A DNA stretch of 7,048 nt from an uncultured Rickettsiales bacterium. GTDB lineage: Bacteria > Pseudomonadota > Alphaproteobacteria > Rickettsiales > Deianiraeaceae. The notes beneath the pieces are model-generated. The model saw nothing but the letters and a program-made list of their open reading frames with translations. It searched no databases and had not been told where the DNA came from. Below, piece after piece: positions 1 to 6,181 of the stretch. The stretch is taken from assembly GCA_937906355.1 (NCBI GenBank), contig CALCWF010000112.1, positions 1 to 7,048 of the forward strand, written 5' to 3'. Each line of letters opens with the position of its first letter. Positions within the stretch are counted from its first letter, which is position 1. The translations under genes were made by a program, and so were the position numbers.

Positions 1-72
1 AGATGATTGCATTTTATTGTCGCGATTTGTTTTTTAGATAAAAGCTCAACGATACGATGTTAGTCAAAAGCA

Positions 73-1410
73 TCAACGACCGAGTGCTTTCGCGAACGTT
101 ATATCGTTTATATTGATTAGAGGTTTCTTTTCCCATCTAACGTCCATTGCTTCTTTGTAGAAGTCTTTCGAATCACATATTTTTGTCTCTCCGTTGTATC
201 CTATCTCACTTTTTTTCTCGTTACATGTAATTTTCATCCCATCTGTGTAATTTATTTCCATTCCATTTGCCGCTTGTCCATTTGCTATATTTCTTAATAG
301 TCCTTTTTCGTCTTCATGTTCACCATTTATTGTTACAACTTTATCGTTAAAATATAATTTACTTCCTTCTTCCTTATTTTCTATATAGATACCATCACTC
401 GATATGTTACTAACGTAGTATTCTGGTATTTCATTTTCAACATCAGACTTTCCTTTATTTAGCTTTACGTATCTCGAACCGTCTCGTGATTGGGCGACTA
501 TATCGTCTCCGGACGTCGCGATTTGTTTATATAATTCTCCGTTTATTGCTCGCAAATAAGTGACATCTTCGCCTTTGTCTTCACCTTTTATTTCGTTACG
601 ATTGACATATTTCAAACTATTACCTTTTAGATTCATTTTTTTTGCCATATCGGCATTGATATCGCCATCTATGGCAGTTTGGGTAGTTTTGATTTCATTA
701 ATAATTTTTTCATGCGATACGCCATCTTTCATCATGATTTTGTCTGTATCTTTAATACCTTCTTTTTCTCGTTCTTCATAGGTGGCTTTTTGAAGTAAAT
801 CTTCATTGAATACTTGGTATACTTTATATTTTTTAGTTTCTGGTTCTTCCATTATATACGTTTTGCCAAATTTTGTGCTTATTGTTTCCTTATATATTTT
901 TTCTGTATTTATTTCATCATAAGTTTTACCGAATCCACGGTCATATTTTTGTTCTCCGGTTTTAAGATTTTTTTCGAGACCCGTAAAATATTTTTCGTTA
1001 ATATCGCCGATTCTCACAAGTGCACATTCTTGTGCGTTTACTTTATTTCCATCAAAAAAACAACTCGCAATTGTAGTATTTTTGCCATCAAGATTGATTT
1101 CTTTTTCTTTGAGAAATTTTTCTTCAATTTCGAAATCTATTTTTTTATTGTCTTTATTGCGTATCATTTTAAGCGGAATTTTTATGCTATTATCTTTGTT
1201 ATTTCTTCCGAATAGAGCGTTGATAATTTTTATTAGGAATGTTGGGAATAGAGTGCCTTTTTCTGTTTTGAAAACTTTTTTATAGTTTTCTTCTGATATC
1301 GTGAGTACCGGCTCTGGATTGTTTGATAATTCTCCTTTGTCGTTTATCCAGTAGCTAACATCGCCGACTTCGGTTTTTATACACTGTTCTTGTTTTGTAT
1401 CATTCAACAT
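73..1410 (-). CDS. Hypothetical protein, 445 aa, no recognised family
   Basis: I do not recognise this protein. It is a complete frame from ATG (1408-1410) to TGA (73-75). The composition is hydrophilic and rich in K, E, N and D. There is no N-terminal signal peptide, and the only clearly hydrophobic stretch is short (about residues 52-68, GTLFPTFLIKIINALFG), too short and too polar-flanked to be a confident membrane anchor. The motif FGKTY occurs twice (160-164 and 181-185). The C-terminal half (about 283-412) alternates short beta-like strands with G/N/D turns (for example INGELYKQIA, SSDGIYIEN, TDGMKITCNE), suggesting a beta-rich region. Five cysteines are scattered at 10, 117, 129, 396 and 412. 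A GGTG lies just upstream of the ATG as a weak ribosome-binding site. It sits 148 nt downstream of the PGK homologue with a possible promoter of its own. The frame length and coding-like composition support a real gene. A secreted effector or surface-associated role is only a guess. Confidence 0.8.
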   Translation of the reverse strand: MLNDTKQEQCIKTEVGDVSYWINDKGELSNNPEPVLTISEENYKKVFKTEKGTLFPTFLIKIINALFGRNNKDNSIKIPLKMIRNKDNKKIDFEIEEKFLKEKEINLDGKNTTIASCFFDGNKVNAQECALVRIGDINEKYFTGLEKNLKTGEQKYDRGFGKTYDEINTEKIYKETISTKFGKTYIMEEPETKKYKVYQVFNEDLLQKATYEEREKEGIKDTDKIMMKDGVSHEKIINEIKTTQTAIDGDINADMAKKMNLKGNSLKYVNRNEIKGEDKGEDVTYLRAINGELYKQIATSGDDIVAQSRDGSRYVKLNKGKSDVENEIPEYYVSNISSDGIYIENKEEGSKLYFNDKVVTINGEHEDEKGLLRNIANGQAANGMEINYTDGMKITCNEKKSEIGYNGETKICDSKDFYKEAMDVRWEKKPLININDITFAKALGR

Positions 1411-1461
1411 AAATCACCGTATCTATTTTATCAAAAAGACGAGGTATTGCAAGTTTTATTT

Positions 1462-1490
1462 AGTATAATTTACAGGTTTGTTTATTACGA
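1462..1490 (-). promoter_or_regulatory. Possible sigma-70 promoter for the 445-aa orphan gene
   Basis: On the minus strand TATACT (1467-1462) matches five of six positions of a -10 box. TCGTAA (1490-1485), 17 nt upstream, is a poor -35 match at three of six positions. It would give a 5' leader of roughly 45 nt before the ATG at 1410. The -10 box is the only real support, and such boxes are common in AT-rich DNA. Confidence 0.3.
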
Positions 1491-1558
1491 CCGGTTGAAG
1501 TTTATACCGTCGTCCTGTATTTTTTGAGTCGATAGACGACCGCGAGAAACACAACTGA

Positions 1559-2824
1559 TTACGCTAATTGTTTACTGAGTCGCTTCAAGATTTCAATTCC
1601 GGGTAAGACCTTACCGCTCATATACTGTAAGGTAGATTTCGGTGCATTAGCGATATGGGAAAAGTGGTTTGTATAACTGCCTTTATTTATCGTAGAAAGC
1701 GTATCATTTCCGGTTATTACCGAAAAGAGGCGTTTCTTTCTTGTTAAAGTTGCTATTTCTTTTGCAATTGTTGTCGTTCCTGATTTGAAAGTTTGAAAAT
1801 CAGTGATCCCGATCGTGCCGTTCCAGAATATAAACTTGGAAGATTTCATGACGTCACTAATTAACGATGTTGTTTCTGAACCTATATCGACTATAATATC
1901 GTCGTTAGATATATCGTTTATATTTTTACATATATTTTCTTTGTTCGTATCTTTTGCATTTTTAGCGTTTTTAGTAGTTTTTTCCATGTTTTTCATACTA
2001 AAATTGATGTCATTTGCGACGATTGCATCTTTTGGTAGTATTACAGTACATCCACTTTTTGTTGCTTTATCGAGCAGTTTTTTAGCTTCGTCGAGTAGAT
2101 TGGGCTCGTATATAGATTTACCAATATTCTTTCCAAGAGCCACTAAAAATGTATTCGCGACACCACTGCAAACGACTAAGCATTTGACTGACGCGATCAG
2201 ATTTTCTATCAAGTCGTGCTTATCTGAAAATTTACTACCTCCAATTATTGCCGTTGAGAATTTATTCGTACTGCATAGAAATACATCGAGCTGTTTTGTT
2301 TCGTTTGCAAGGTTGAGACCGGCGGTAGATCTTGCAAATATAGGAACACCGAGCACCGATGTATATGTGTGTTCGCAGTAGCTGAAAGAATCGTTTACAT
2401 ATACGTTTATTCCATCAGCAAGTTGTCGTGCGAAATTCATATCACATTCCTTTTCTTCTTTGTGGAAAAGTAAGTTTTCGAGAACGACTATATCACCGTA
2501 TCTCGTTTTGAATATATTTCTTCTACTTTGTTCGCCGACGCATTCTTTACTAAAGTGGACATCACAGTGCATTCTCTTGTCTATATATTCGGCTATGATA
2601 CGTGTTGAAAATCTTTCATCGTATTCACTTGCCGGATGTCCTAGATGTGTCGCAATGACGACTCTCGCCCCCGTTTTAACGAGATACTCTATCGTTTTCA
2701 TTGCGTATCTAATTTTTGCATCATCGATTATACGTCCATCTTTAATAGGAACATCTAAATCGGTCAATAAAAATACCGTCTTATCTGTCGTTGGAATGTC
2801 GCTGACAATATCGAAATTCGTCAT
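1559..2824 (-). CDS. pgk: Divergent phosphoglycerate kinase homologue, probable pseudoenzyme
   Basis: The 421-residue frame, ATG to TAA, aligns by eye over the full length of phosphoglycerate kinase (usually about 390-420 aa), the enzyme that interconverts 1,3-bisphosphoglycerate/ADP and 3-phosphoglycerate/ATP in the cytoplasm. Family landmarks are present: TDLDVPIKDG (21-30), THLGHP (59-64), LENLLFH (115-121), VYVNDSF (141-147), IIGGSKFSDK (193-202), ANTF (223-226), VDIGSET (312-318), FWNG (333-336), GNDT (372-375), FSH (388-390) and LPG (407-409). Key residues are nevertheless replaced (yeast numbering): N25 is D24, R38 is K37, R65 is H63, R121 is L119, R168 is H152 and H170 is Y154. The nucleotide-binding TGGGA loop is NAPKS (393-397), and the GGG of GGGDT is reduced to TGN. 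H62, both Lys of GGxKxxDK, the Asn of WNG and the Asp of GGGDT remain. A K/N-rich insertion occupies about 278-305. No Shine-Dalgarno is visible. The family assignment is firm but catalytic activity is doubtful. The gene symbol denotes homology only. Confidence 0.88.
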   Translation of the reverse strand: MTNFDIVSDIPTTDKTVFLLTDLDVPIKDGRIIDDAKIRYAMKTIEYLVKTGARVVIATHLGHPASEYDERFSTRIIAEYIDKRMHCDVHFSKECVGEQSRRNIFKTRYGDIVVLENLLFHKEEKECDMNFARQLADGINVYVNDSFSYCEHTYTSVLGVPIFARSTAGLNLANETKQLDVFLCSTNKFSTAIIGGSKFSDKHDLIENLIASVKCLVVCSGVANTFLVALGKNIGKSIYEPNLLDEAKKLLDKATKSGCTVILPKDAIVANDINFSMKNMEKTTKNAKNAKDTNKENICKNINDISNDDIIVDIGSETTSLISDVMKSSKFIFWNGTIGITDFQTFKSGTTTIAKEIATLTRKKRLFSVITGNDTLSTINKGSYTNHFSHIANAPKSTLQYMSGKVLPGIEILKRLSKQLA

Positions 2825-2942
2825 AAAGCGAAACTAGTAAGTTATATGAGAGTTATTAGATTTAATTTAATGTCAACTGACTGAATATATCGCACATTTG
2901 AAAGAACTATTAGACTGTTTTTGACGACGGGATGTATAATAA

Positions 2943-3028
2943 TGGTGCCCTCGGAGGGACTTGAACCCTCATATCATTGCTGACAGCAGATTTTGAGTCT
3001 GCCGTGTCTACCATTCCACCACAAGGGC
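2943..3028 (-). tRNA. tRNA-Leu (anticodon CAA)
   Basis: This is a complete 86-nt class II tRNA that decodes UUG. The acceptor stem GCCCTTG pairs with CGAGGGC over seven positions, with one G-T wobble. The anticodon stem GCAGA/TCTGC carries the loop CTCAAAA, which places CAA at positions 34-36. The long variable arm TGTCA-GCAA-TGATA forms a five-pair stem, which is diagnostic of Leu/Ser/Tyr tRNAs. The T arm is GAGGG-TTCAAGT-CCCTC. The discriminator is A, as expected for leucine, and CCA is encoded. It stands alone between the PAP2 gene and the PGK homologue. Confidence 0.97.
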
Positions 3029-3058
3029 TATACAATAGTCATATATCAGTCTAGTTTG

Positions 3059-3082
3059 TATTGACTAAAATATTTGTCAATA
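3059..3082. repeat. Inverted repeat TATTGAC-N10-GTCAATA upstream of tRNA-Leu
   Basis: Two perfect 7-bp arms flank a 10-bp AT spacer, 30 bp upstream of the tRNA 5' end. The distal arm supplies a perfect TTGACA (minus strand 3080-3075), the consensus -35 box. At 16-17 nt spacing there is only a poor -10 (CAAACT or AAACTA), so the exact promoter is not settled. The arrangement could be an operator overlapping the tRNA promoter or coincidence. Confidence 0.4.
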
Positions 3083-3100
3083 ATCAAATCAATAATCGAA
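3077..3100. repeat. Two tandem 12-bp units, TCAATAATCAAA / TCAATAATCGAA
   Basis: Two adjacent 12-bp units differ at one position (3077-3088 and 3089-3100). They overlap the end of the inverted repeat upstream of tRNA-Leu. They are probably slippage products in AT-rich intergenic DNA, though they also lie where an upstream promoter element would sit. Confidence 0.5.
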
Positions 3101-3156
3101 TATTTCTATATTCATTCTCTGTGATGAATTTTTTTATATCTTTTGATTCTGCGTTG

Positions 3157-3224
3157 TAATCGTATGTATAAGTAGAGTAGTAGGCTATAGGAATATTCAC
3201 GATTAAATGACGTCTATACGATTA
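3157..3224. repeat. 9-bp inverted repeat with 50-bp spacer just past the PAP2 stop
   Basis: TAATCGTAT (3157-3165) is the exact reverse complement of ATACGATTA (3216-3224). The proximal arm begins 3 bp beyond the PAP2 stop codon (3227-3229). A minus-strand transcript could pair the arms around a long loop. No U-tract follows, so it is not a canonical terminator. It might stabilise the 3' end of the rne-PAP2 message. Confidence 0.35.
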
Positions 3225-3226
3225 TA

Positions 3227-3901
3227 CTACCATACTACATTAACACCGACGCCATTGCCGAAACTAGATGAGCCAACCGTTACAACTGCTTTTCCAATTT
3301 TATACGGTCGTGTAAATATGTACGCGAATAGAGCAGACAGTCCAGCTGCAAACGTGACGTCTGTTATGTAATGAGCGTTGATGGCGACTCTAGAATAGCC
3401 TACGTATGTAGCTATCATTAATGCCGGAATACCACATGACCACCCGTATCTCTTGGCGATAAAGAAGGCTGGTGAGAACGCCATTGCTGTATGACCCGAT
3501 GGGAAAGATCTACTTCCATGAAACCATGCTTGTCCTCTATAATAATCTCTCGGTCTCGGTCTTCCGACTGCGACTTTGAGAATATTTGCAGTGGCGACAC
3601 TCGTGCCAGTTGTTGCTATTAATTGCAATAAACCGTCATCTTCGTAGACAAAGTCTTTGTAACTTTTTGTGCGATGAATTTGTGCGTCTTCATTATAAAG
3701 TACGAGTCCAACGGCAATAGCCAGTGGTGCGAATTGCAAAATGTCGCCAGATATTTTAATACCTTTAAAAGCACTCGAATTCTCTGCCGGCTTTAACCAA
3801 CTTGGCGAATCAATGTCGTTCCACCAATTTGCATTAGCGTTAGTGCTTAATATATAGCTAAAAAAAATTGCTATAAATATTTTTGCCACTAATCTACTCA
3901 T
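3227..3901 (-). CDS. PAP2-family phosphatase, exported
   Basis: This 224-residue member of the PAP2/haloperoxidase-like phosphatase superfamily hydrolyses phosphate from lipid phosphates or similar substrates through a phosphohistidine intermediate. All three signature motifs are intact: K109-x6-R116-P117 (KVAVGRPRP), P134-S-G-H137, and S170-R-x5-H177-x3-D181. The N-terminus (about 3-24) looks like a signal peptide ending near NANA/NWW, so the active site should face the periplasm. Hydrophobic segments follow at about 53-69, 140-169 and 182-197. The C-terminal tail (about 204-224) has alternating, strand-like residues and ends in aromatic Trp, an ending reminiscent of outer-membrane barrel strands. 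The start lies 56 nt after the rne stop, so co-transcription is likely. No Shine-Dalgarno is visible. Undecaprenyl-pyrophosphate or lipid A/phosphatidylglycerophosphate dephosphorylation are family possibilities, and the substrate cannot be read from sequence. Confidence 0.9.
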   Translation of the reverse strand: MSRLVAKIFIAIFFSYILSTNANANWWNDIDSPSWLKPAENSSAFKGIKISGDILQFAPLAIAVGLVLYNEDAQIHRTKSYKDFVYEDDGLLQLIATTGTSVATANILKVAVGRPRPRDYYRGQAWFHGSRSFPSGHTAMAFSPAFFIAKRYGWSCGIPALMIATYVGYSRVAINAHYITDVTFAAGLSALFAYIFTRPYKIGKAVVTVGSSSFGNGVGVNVVW

Positions 3902-3957
3902 ACTAAAATTGAAACAACGACGATATACAGACGTTTTGGAATCTTTATTAAGATAAA

Positions 3958-5919
3958 CTATTCATCGTTGTCTAGTAATATTTTTTTTACTTTCTGAAAA
4001 AATTTTCCACTCGACTTGTCGTTATTATTACTACATTTCGCGTCGTGAGATTTTAAACCTCCTATATTATTTTCGTTTTCATCGCAATCGTATTCTTCGT
4101 CATTTTTGTAGTCTTCCTTGTAAGATTTTGAGTGCCTATTTTCGTCGTTATCGTTGTCGTAGTCACAACAACTGACGACAGGCTTATCGTTTCTCTTACT
4201 AGCTGTGACGTGACAAATCTCGGTAGCACTGTCGCTGTCTCCAATGTTATCTAACGATTGTAGAACGAATTCTTCCTCGTGTTCAAAATATCGCTCTGAC
4301 GCTATTATTTTTACATTGAACCTACGTTGTAAATCTTCAATTTCTTCTTTCCCATTTGATACTATATAATCTACAACTTTTTCGCTTGCAACTATTTCGA
4401 GAAATTCCTTTTTTGTAAAGCTAGGATTAGATAATTTCTCTTCAATGCTATTGAAAATATCGACGGCGACAACGGCTGGCGACTTTACTAATCCGATTCC
4501 GTTACAGTGATCGCATTTTACCGTTAGTATTTCGGTGATGCTGGAACGCATCCTTTGCCTTGATATCTCCACTAGCCCGAACTGACTGATCTTTGCACAT
4601 TGGACTTTTGCCTTATCGTACAAGAATACTTTTTGTAGTTCTTTTTCCAGGATTTTTCGATTTTTTAATTCGTTCATGTCTATGAAGTCAACAACGATCA
4701 GACCTCCTAAGTTTCTCAATCTCAGCTGTCTCGCGACTTCTCGTGCTGCGTCTAAATTTGTAGCAAGAGCCGTTTCTTCGACGTTCTTTCCTTGAATTGA
4801 TTTACCAGAGTTAACGTCAATCGAAACGAGTGCCTCCGTTGGATTGATGACGAGATAACCTCCGTGTGGTAATCGTGCTATCGGATCGAGCAAATCGTCG
4901 AGCTTTTTATCTATACCGAATTTCTTGAATATCGGCGTCTTGTCGTCATACAATGTAATTTTTGACAACTCATTCGGCATTATTGTTTTGACGAATTCGA
5001 CTATCTCGTCGTAGCCTTTTTTTCCGTTAACTACAATAGACGAATTATCGTCGGTTTCGTAGTTATCACGTATTATTTGCTTAACTATATTAATCTCCTC
5101 GTATATCGATTTACCGGCTCCGACTTTTGAGTGAATGGCTTTATTACGAATATCATTCCATAGGTTTATTAGATATTCGTAATCTTTTTCTAATTCTTCG
5201 ACGCTTGCCTTCGCACCAGCGGTTCTTACTATCAGACCCGTTCCACGTGATACGCCGAAATTTTTGATTGTATTAACTATACGTTTTCTCTCTTCGTATG
5301 AGAAAACTTTTTTAGATACGCCGATACCACGCGGACTGTTTGGCATCAAGACGCAATATCGTCCAGCCAGACTGATATATGTCGTTAACGAGGCTCCCTT
5401 GTTACCACGCTCATCTTTGATGACTTGGACTAGAACGGTTTGTCCACGTTTAATGACCTCTTGTATGTTGTATTTTTTGTATACTCTATAAAATATTTTT
5501 GATTTATCATCTCTGGCACTTTTTTTGTCTTTATGGTTTGTTTCACTGCCTTCGTAGTCATCTTTATCTTCATTTTTATCGGAATCCTCTCCGTCGTTTT
5601 CACTTTCATTATCGTTTTCATTTTCCCTTTCCTCTTCGTGTAAAGAGTTCAGCAGATCCTGTTTGTCTTTTACAGGGAGTTGATAGTAATTTGGATGAAT
5701 CTCCGAAAACGATAAGAAGCCAGCACGACCTCCGCCGTAGTCGACGAAAGCGGCTTGCAACGAATGTTCGACGCGCGTTATACACCCTAAGTATATATTA
5801 GACTTTATTGTTTTCTTCGCCTGACTCTCGAAACTGAAATAATCCAAGTTATTATTATTATCTAATATAGCAATTGCGTAGTTCTCTTTTCTCGCACAAT
5901 CTATTATTAAAGTAGACAT
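3958..5919 (-). CDS. rne: Ribonuclease E (RNase E/G family endoribonuclease)
   Basis: This 653-residue endonuclease of the RNase E/G family initiates mRNA decay and processes rRNA and tRNA precursors at AU-rich single-stranded sites. The S1 RNA-binding domain starts at about 39 (NIYLGCITRVE, AAFVDYGGG). It is interrupted by an acidic D/E/N/K insertion (about 94-140) and resumes at about 151-187 (GQTVLVQVIKDERGNKGA). The 5'-monophosphate sensor residues are R232-T233 (VRTAG). Catalytic magnesium ligands are D368 (SIDVNS) and D411 (VVDFIDM), with the same 43-residue spacing as E. coli D303/D346. The zinc-link is C469-D-H-C472. A small domain continues to about 555. The tail (about 556-653) is low-complexity and D/N/K-rich. 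The protein is far shorter than the 1061-aa E. coli enzyme, and I see no recognisable enolase- or PNPase-binding sites. ATG was chosen because MSTLIIDCARKENYAIAILD matches the family N-terminus. There is no clear ribosome-binding site. The gene is followed closely by the PAP2 gene. Confidence 0.97.
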   Translation of the reverse strand: MSTLIIDCARKENYAIAILDNNNNLDYFSFESQAKKTIKSNIYLGCITRVEHSLQAAFVDYGGGRAGFLSFSEIHPNYYQLPVKDKQDLLNSLHEEERENENDNESENDGEDSDKNEDKDDYEGSETNHKDKKSARDDKSKIFYRVYKKYNIQEVIKRGQTVLVQVIKDERGNKGASLTTYISLAGRYCVLMPNSPRGIGVSKKVFSYEERKRIVNTIKNFGVSRGTGLIVRTAGAKASVEELEKDYEYLINLWNDIRNKAIHSKVGAGKSIYEEINIVKQIIRDNYETDDNSSIVVNGKKGYDEIVEFVKTIMPNELSKITLYDDKTPIFKKFGIDKKLDDLLDPIARLPHGGYLVINPTEALVSIDVNSGKSIQGKNVEETALATNLDAAREVARQLRLRNLGGLIVVDFIDMNELKNRKILEKELQKVFLYDKAKVQCAKISQFGLVEISRQRMRSSITEILTVKCDHCNGIGLVKSPAVVAVDIFNSIEEKLSNPSFTKKEFLEIVASEKVVDYIVSNGKEEIEDLQRRFNVKIIASERYFEHEEEFVLQSLDNIGDSDSATEICHVTASKRNDKPVVSCCDYDNDNDENRHSKSYKEDYKNDEEYDCDENENNIGGLKSHDAKCSNNNDKSSGKFFQKVKKILLDNDE

Positions 5920-5960
5920 ATGATAAATTTTTTAAACTGAAATAACGAAATTGTATAGTC

Positions 5961-5974
5961 AATAGTGCACTATT
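5961..5974. promoter_or_regulatory. 14-bp perfect palindrome upstream of rne
   Basis: AATAGTGCACTATT reads identically on both strands and ends 41 bp upstream of the rne start codon. As DNA it is an operator-like dyad, and as RNA it could form a 5-bp stem with a TGCA loop in the 5' leader. TATACA/TACAAT sequences suitable for a -10 lie immediately downstream on the minus strand (about 5957-5950), but no good -35 was found. About one palindrome of this size could occur by chance in a window like this. Confidence 0.4.
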
Positions 5975-6154
5975 TTCATAGTAATAATTCAATTCATGAA
6001 TCGCTAGCACCAGTAAAGAGTGCAGATCGCGAATACAACGGAATAGGAATATATTATTATGTAATTTGATAGACAAATTAGCCATACAGTACCTATTGGT
6101 AGTAGATAATGATATATTTTAATTTGCAATTTTTAAAATTTTAAATTGGTTCAA

Positions 6155-6167
6155 TGTCCGAAGGACA
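6155..6167 (-). terminator. Possible weak terminator or 3'-end hairpin after glmS
   Basis: On the minus strand TGTCC-TTC-GGACA forms a perfect 5-bp stem 14 nt past the glmS stop. It is followed by a very A/T-rich, nearly palindromic stretch (6128-6149) rather than a clean T-run. The placement suits a 3' end, but the hairpin is short and no uridine tract is attached, so intrinsic termination is only suggested. Confidence 0.35.
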
Positions 6168-6181
6168 GATAATTCTATTCA

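Noticed and set aside
560..1285. Plus-strand frames rich in Phe/Ile/Ser resembling membrane proteins
   Set aside because: They are antisense to the K/N/E-rich orphan gene. Complementing lysine and asparagine codons produces F/I/L-rich false membrane proteins.
1501..1558. Terminator after the PGK homologue (GTCG/CGAC and GTCGTC/GACGAC pairings)
   Set aside because: The short stems are followed on the minus strand by an A-run rather than a T-run, so they do not meet the form of an intrinsic terminator.
1803..2381. 192-codon plus-strand frame
   Set aside because: It lies wholly antisense to the PGK homologue, whose family match fixes the coding strand. Composition is that of a shadow frame.
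2841..2876. Promoter for the PGK homologue from TTGACA (2876-2871) and TATAAC (2846-2841)
   Set aside because: The two boxes are 24 nt apart, too far for one sigma-70 promoter, and neither has a good partner at normal spacing.
3110..3135. ATTCAT/ATGAAT hairpin followed by seven T residues on the plus strand
   Set aside because: It has terminator shape only in the plus direction, where no gene lies upstream. The stem is weak and AT-only except for one pair, so it is probably incidental.
5858..6085. 75-codon minus-strand frame overlapping the rne start
   Set aside because: It overlaps rne out of frame by 62 nt, has no ribosome-binding site, and has the composition expected from translated AT-rich intergenic DNA. 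No family resemblance.
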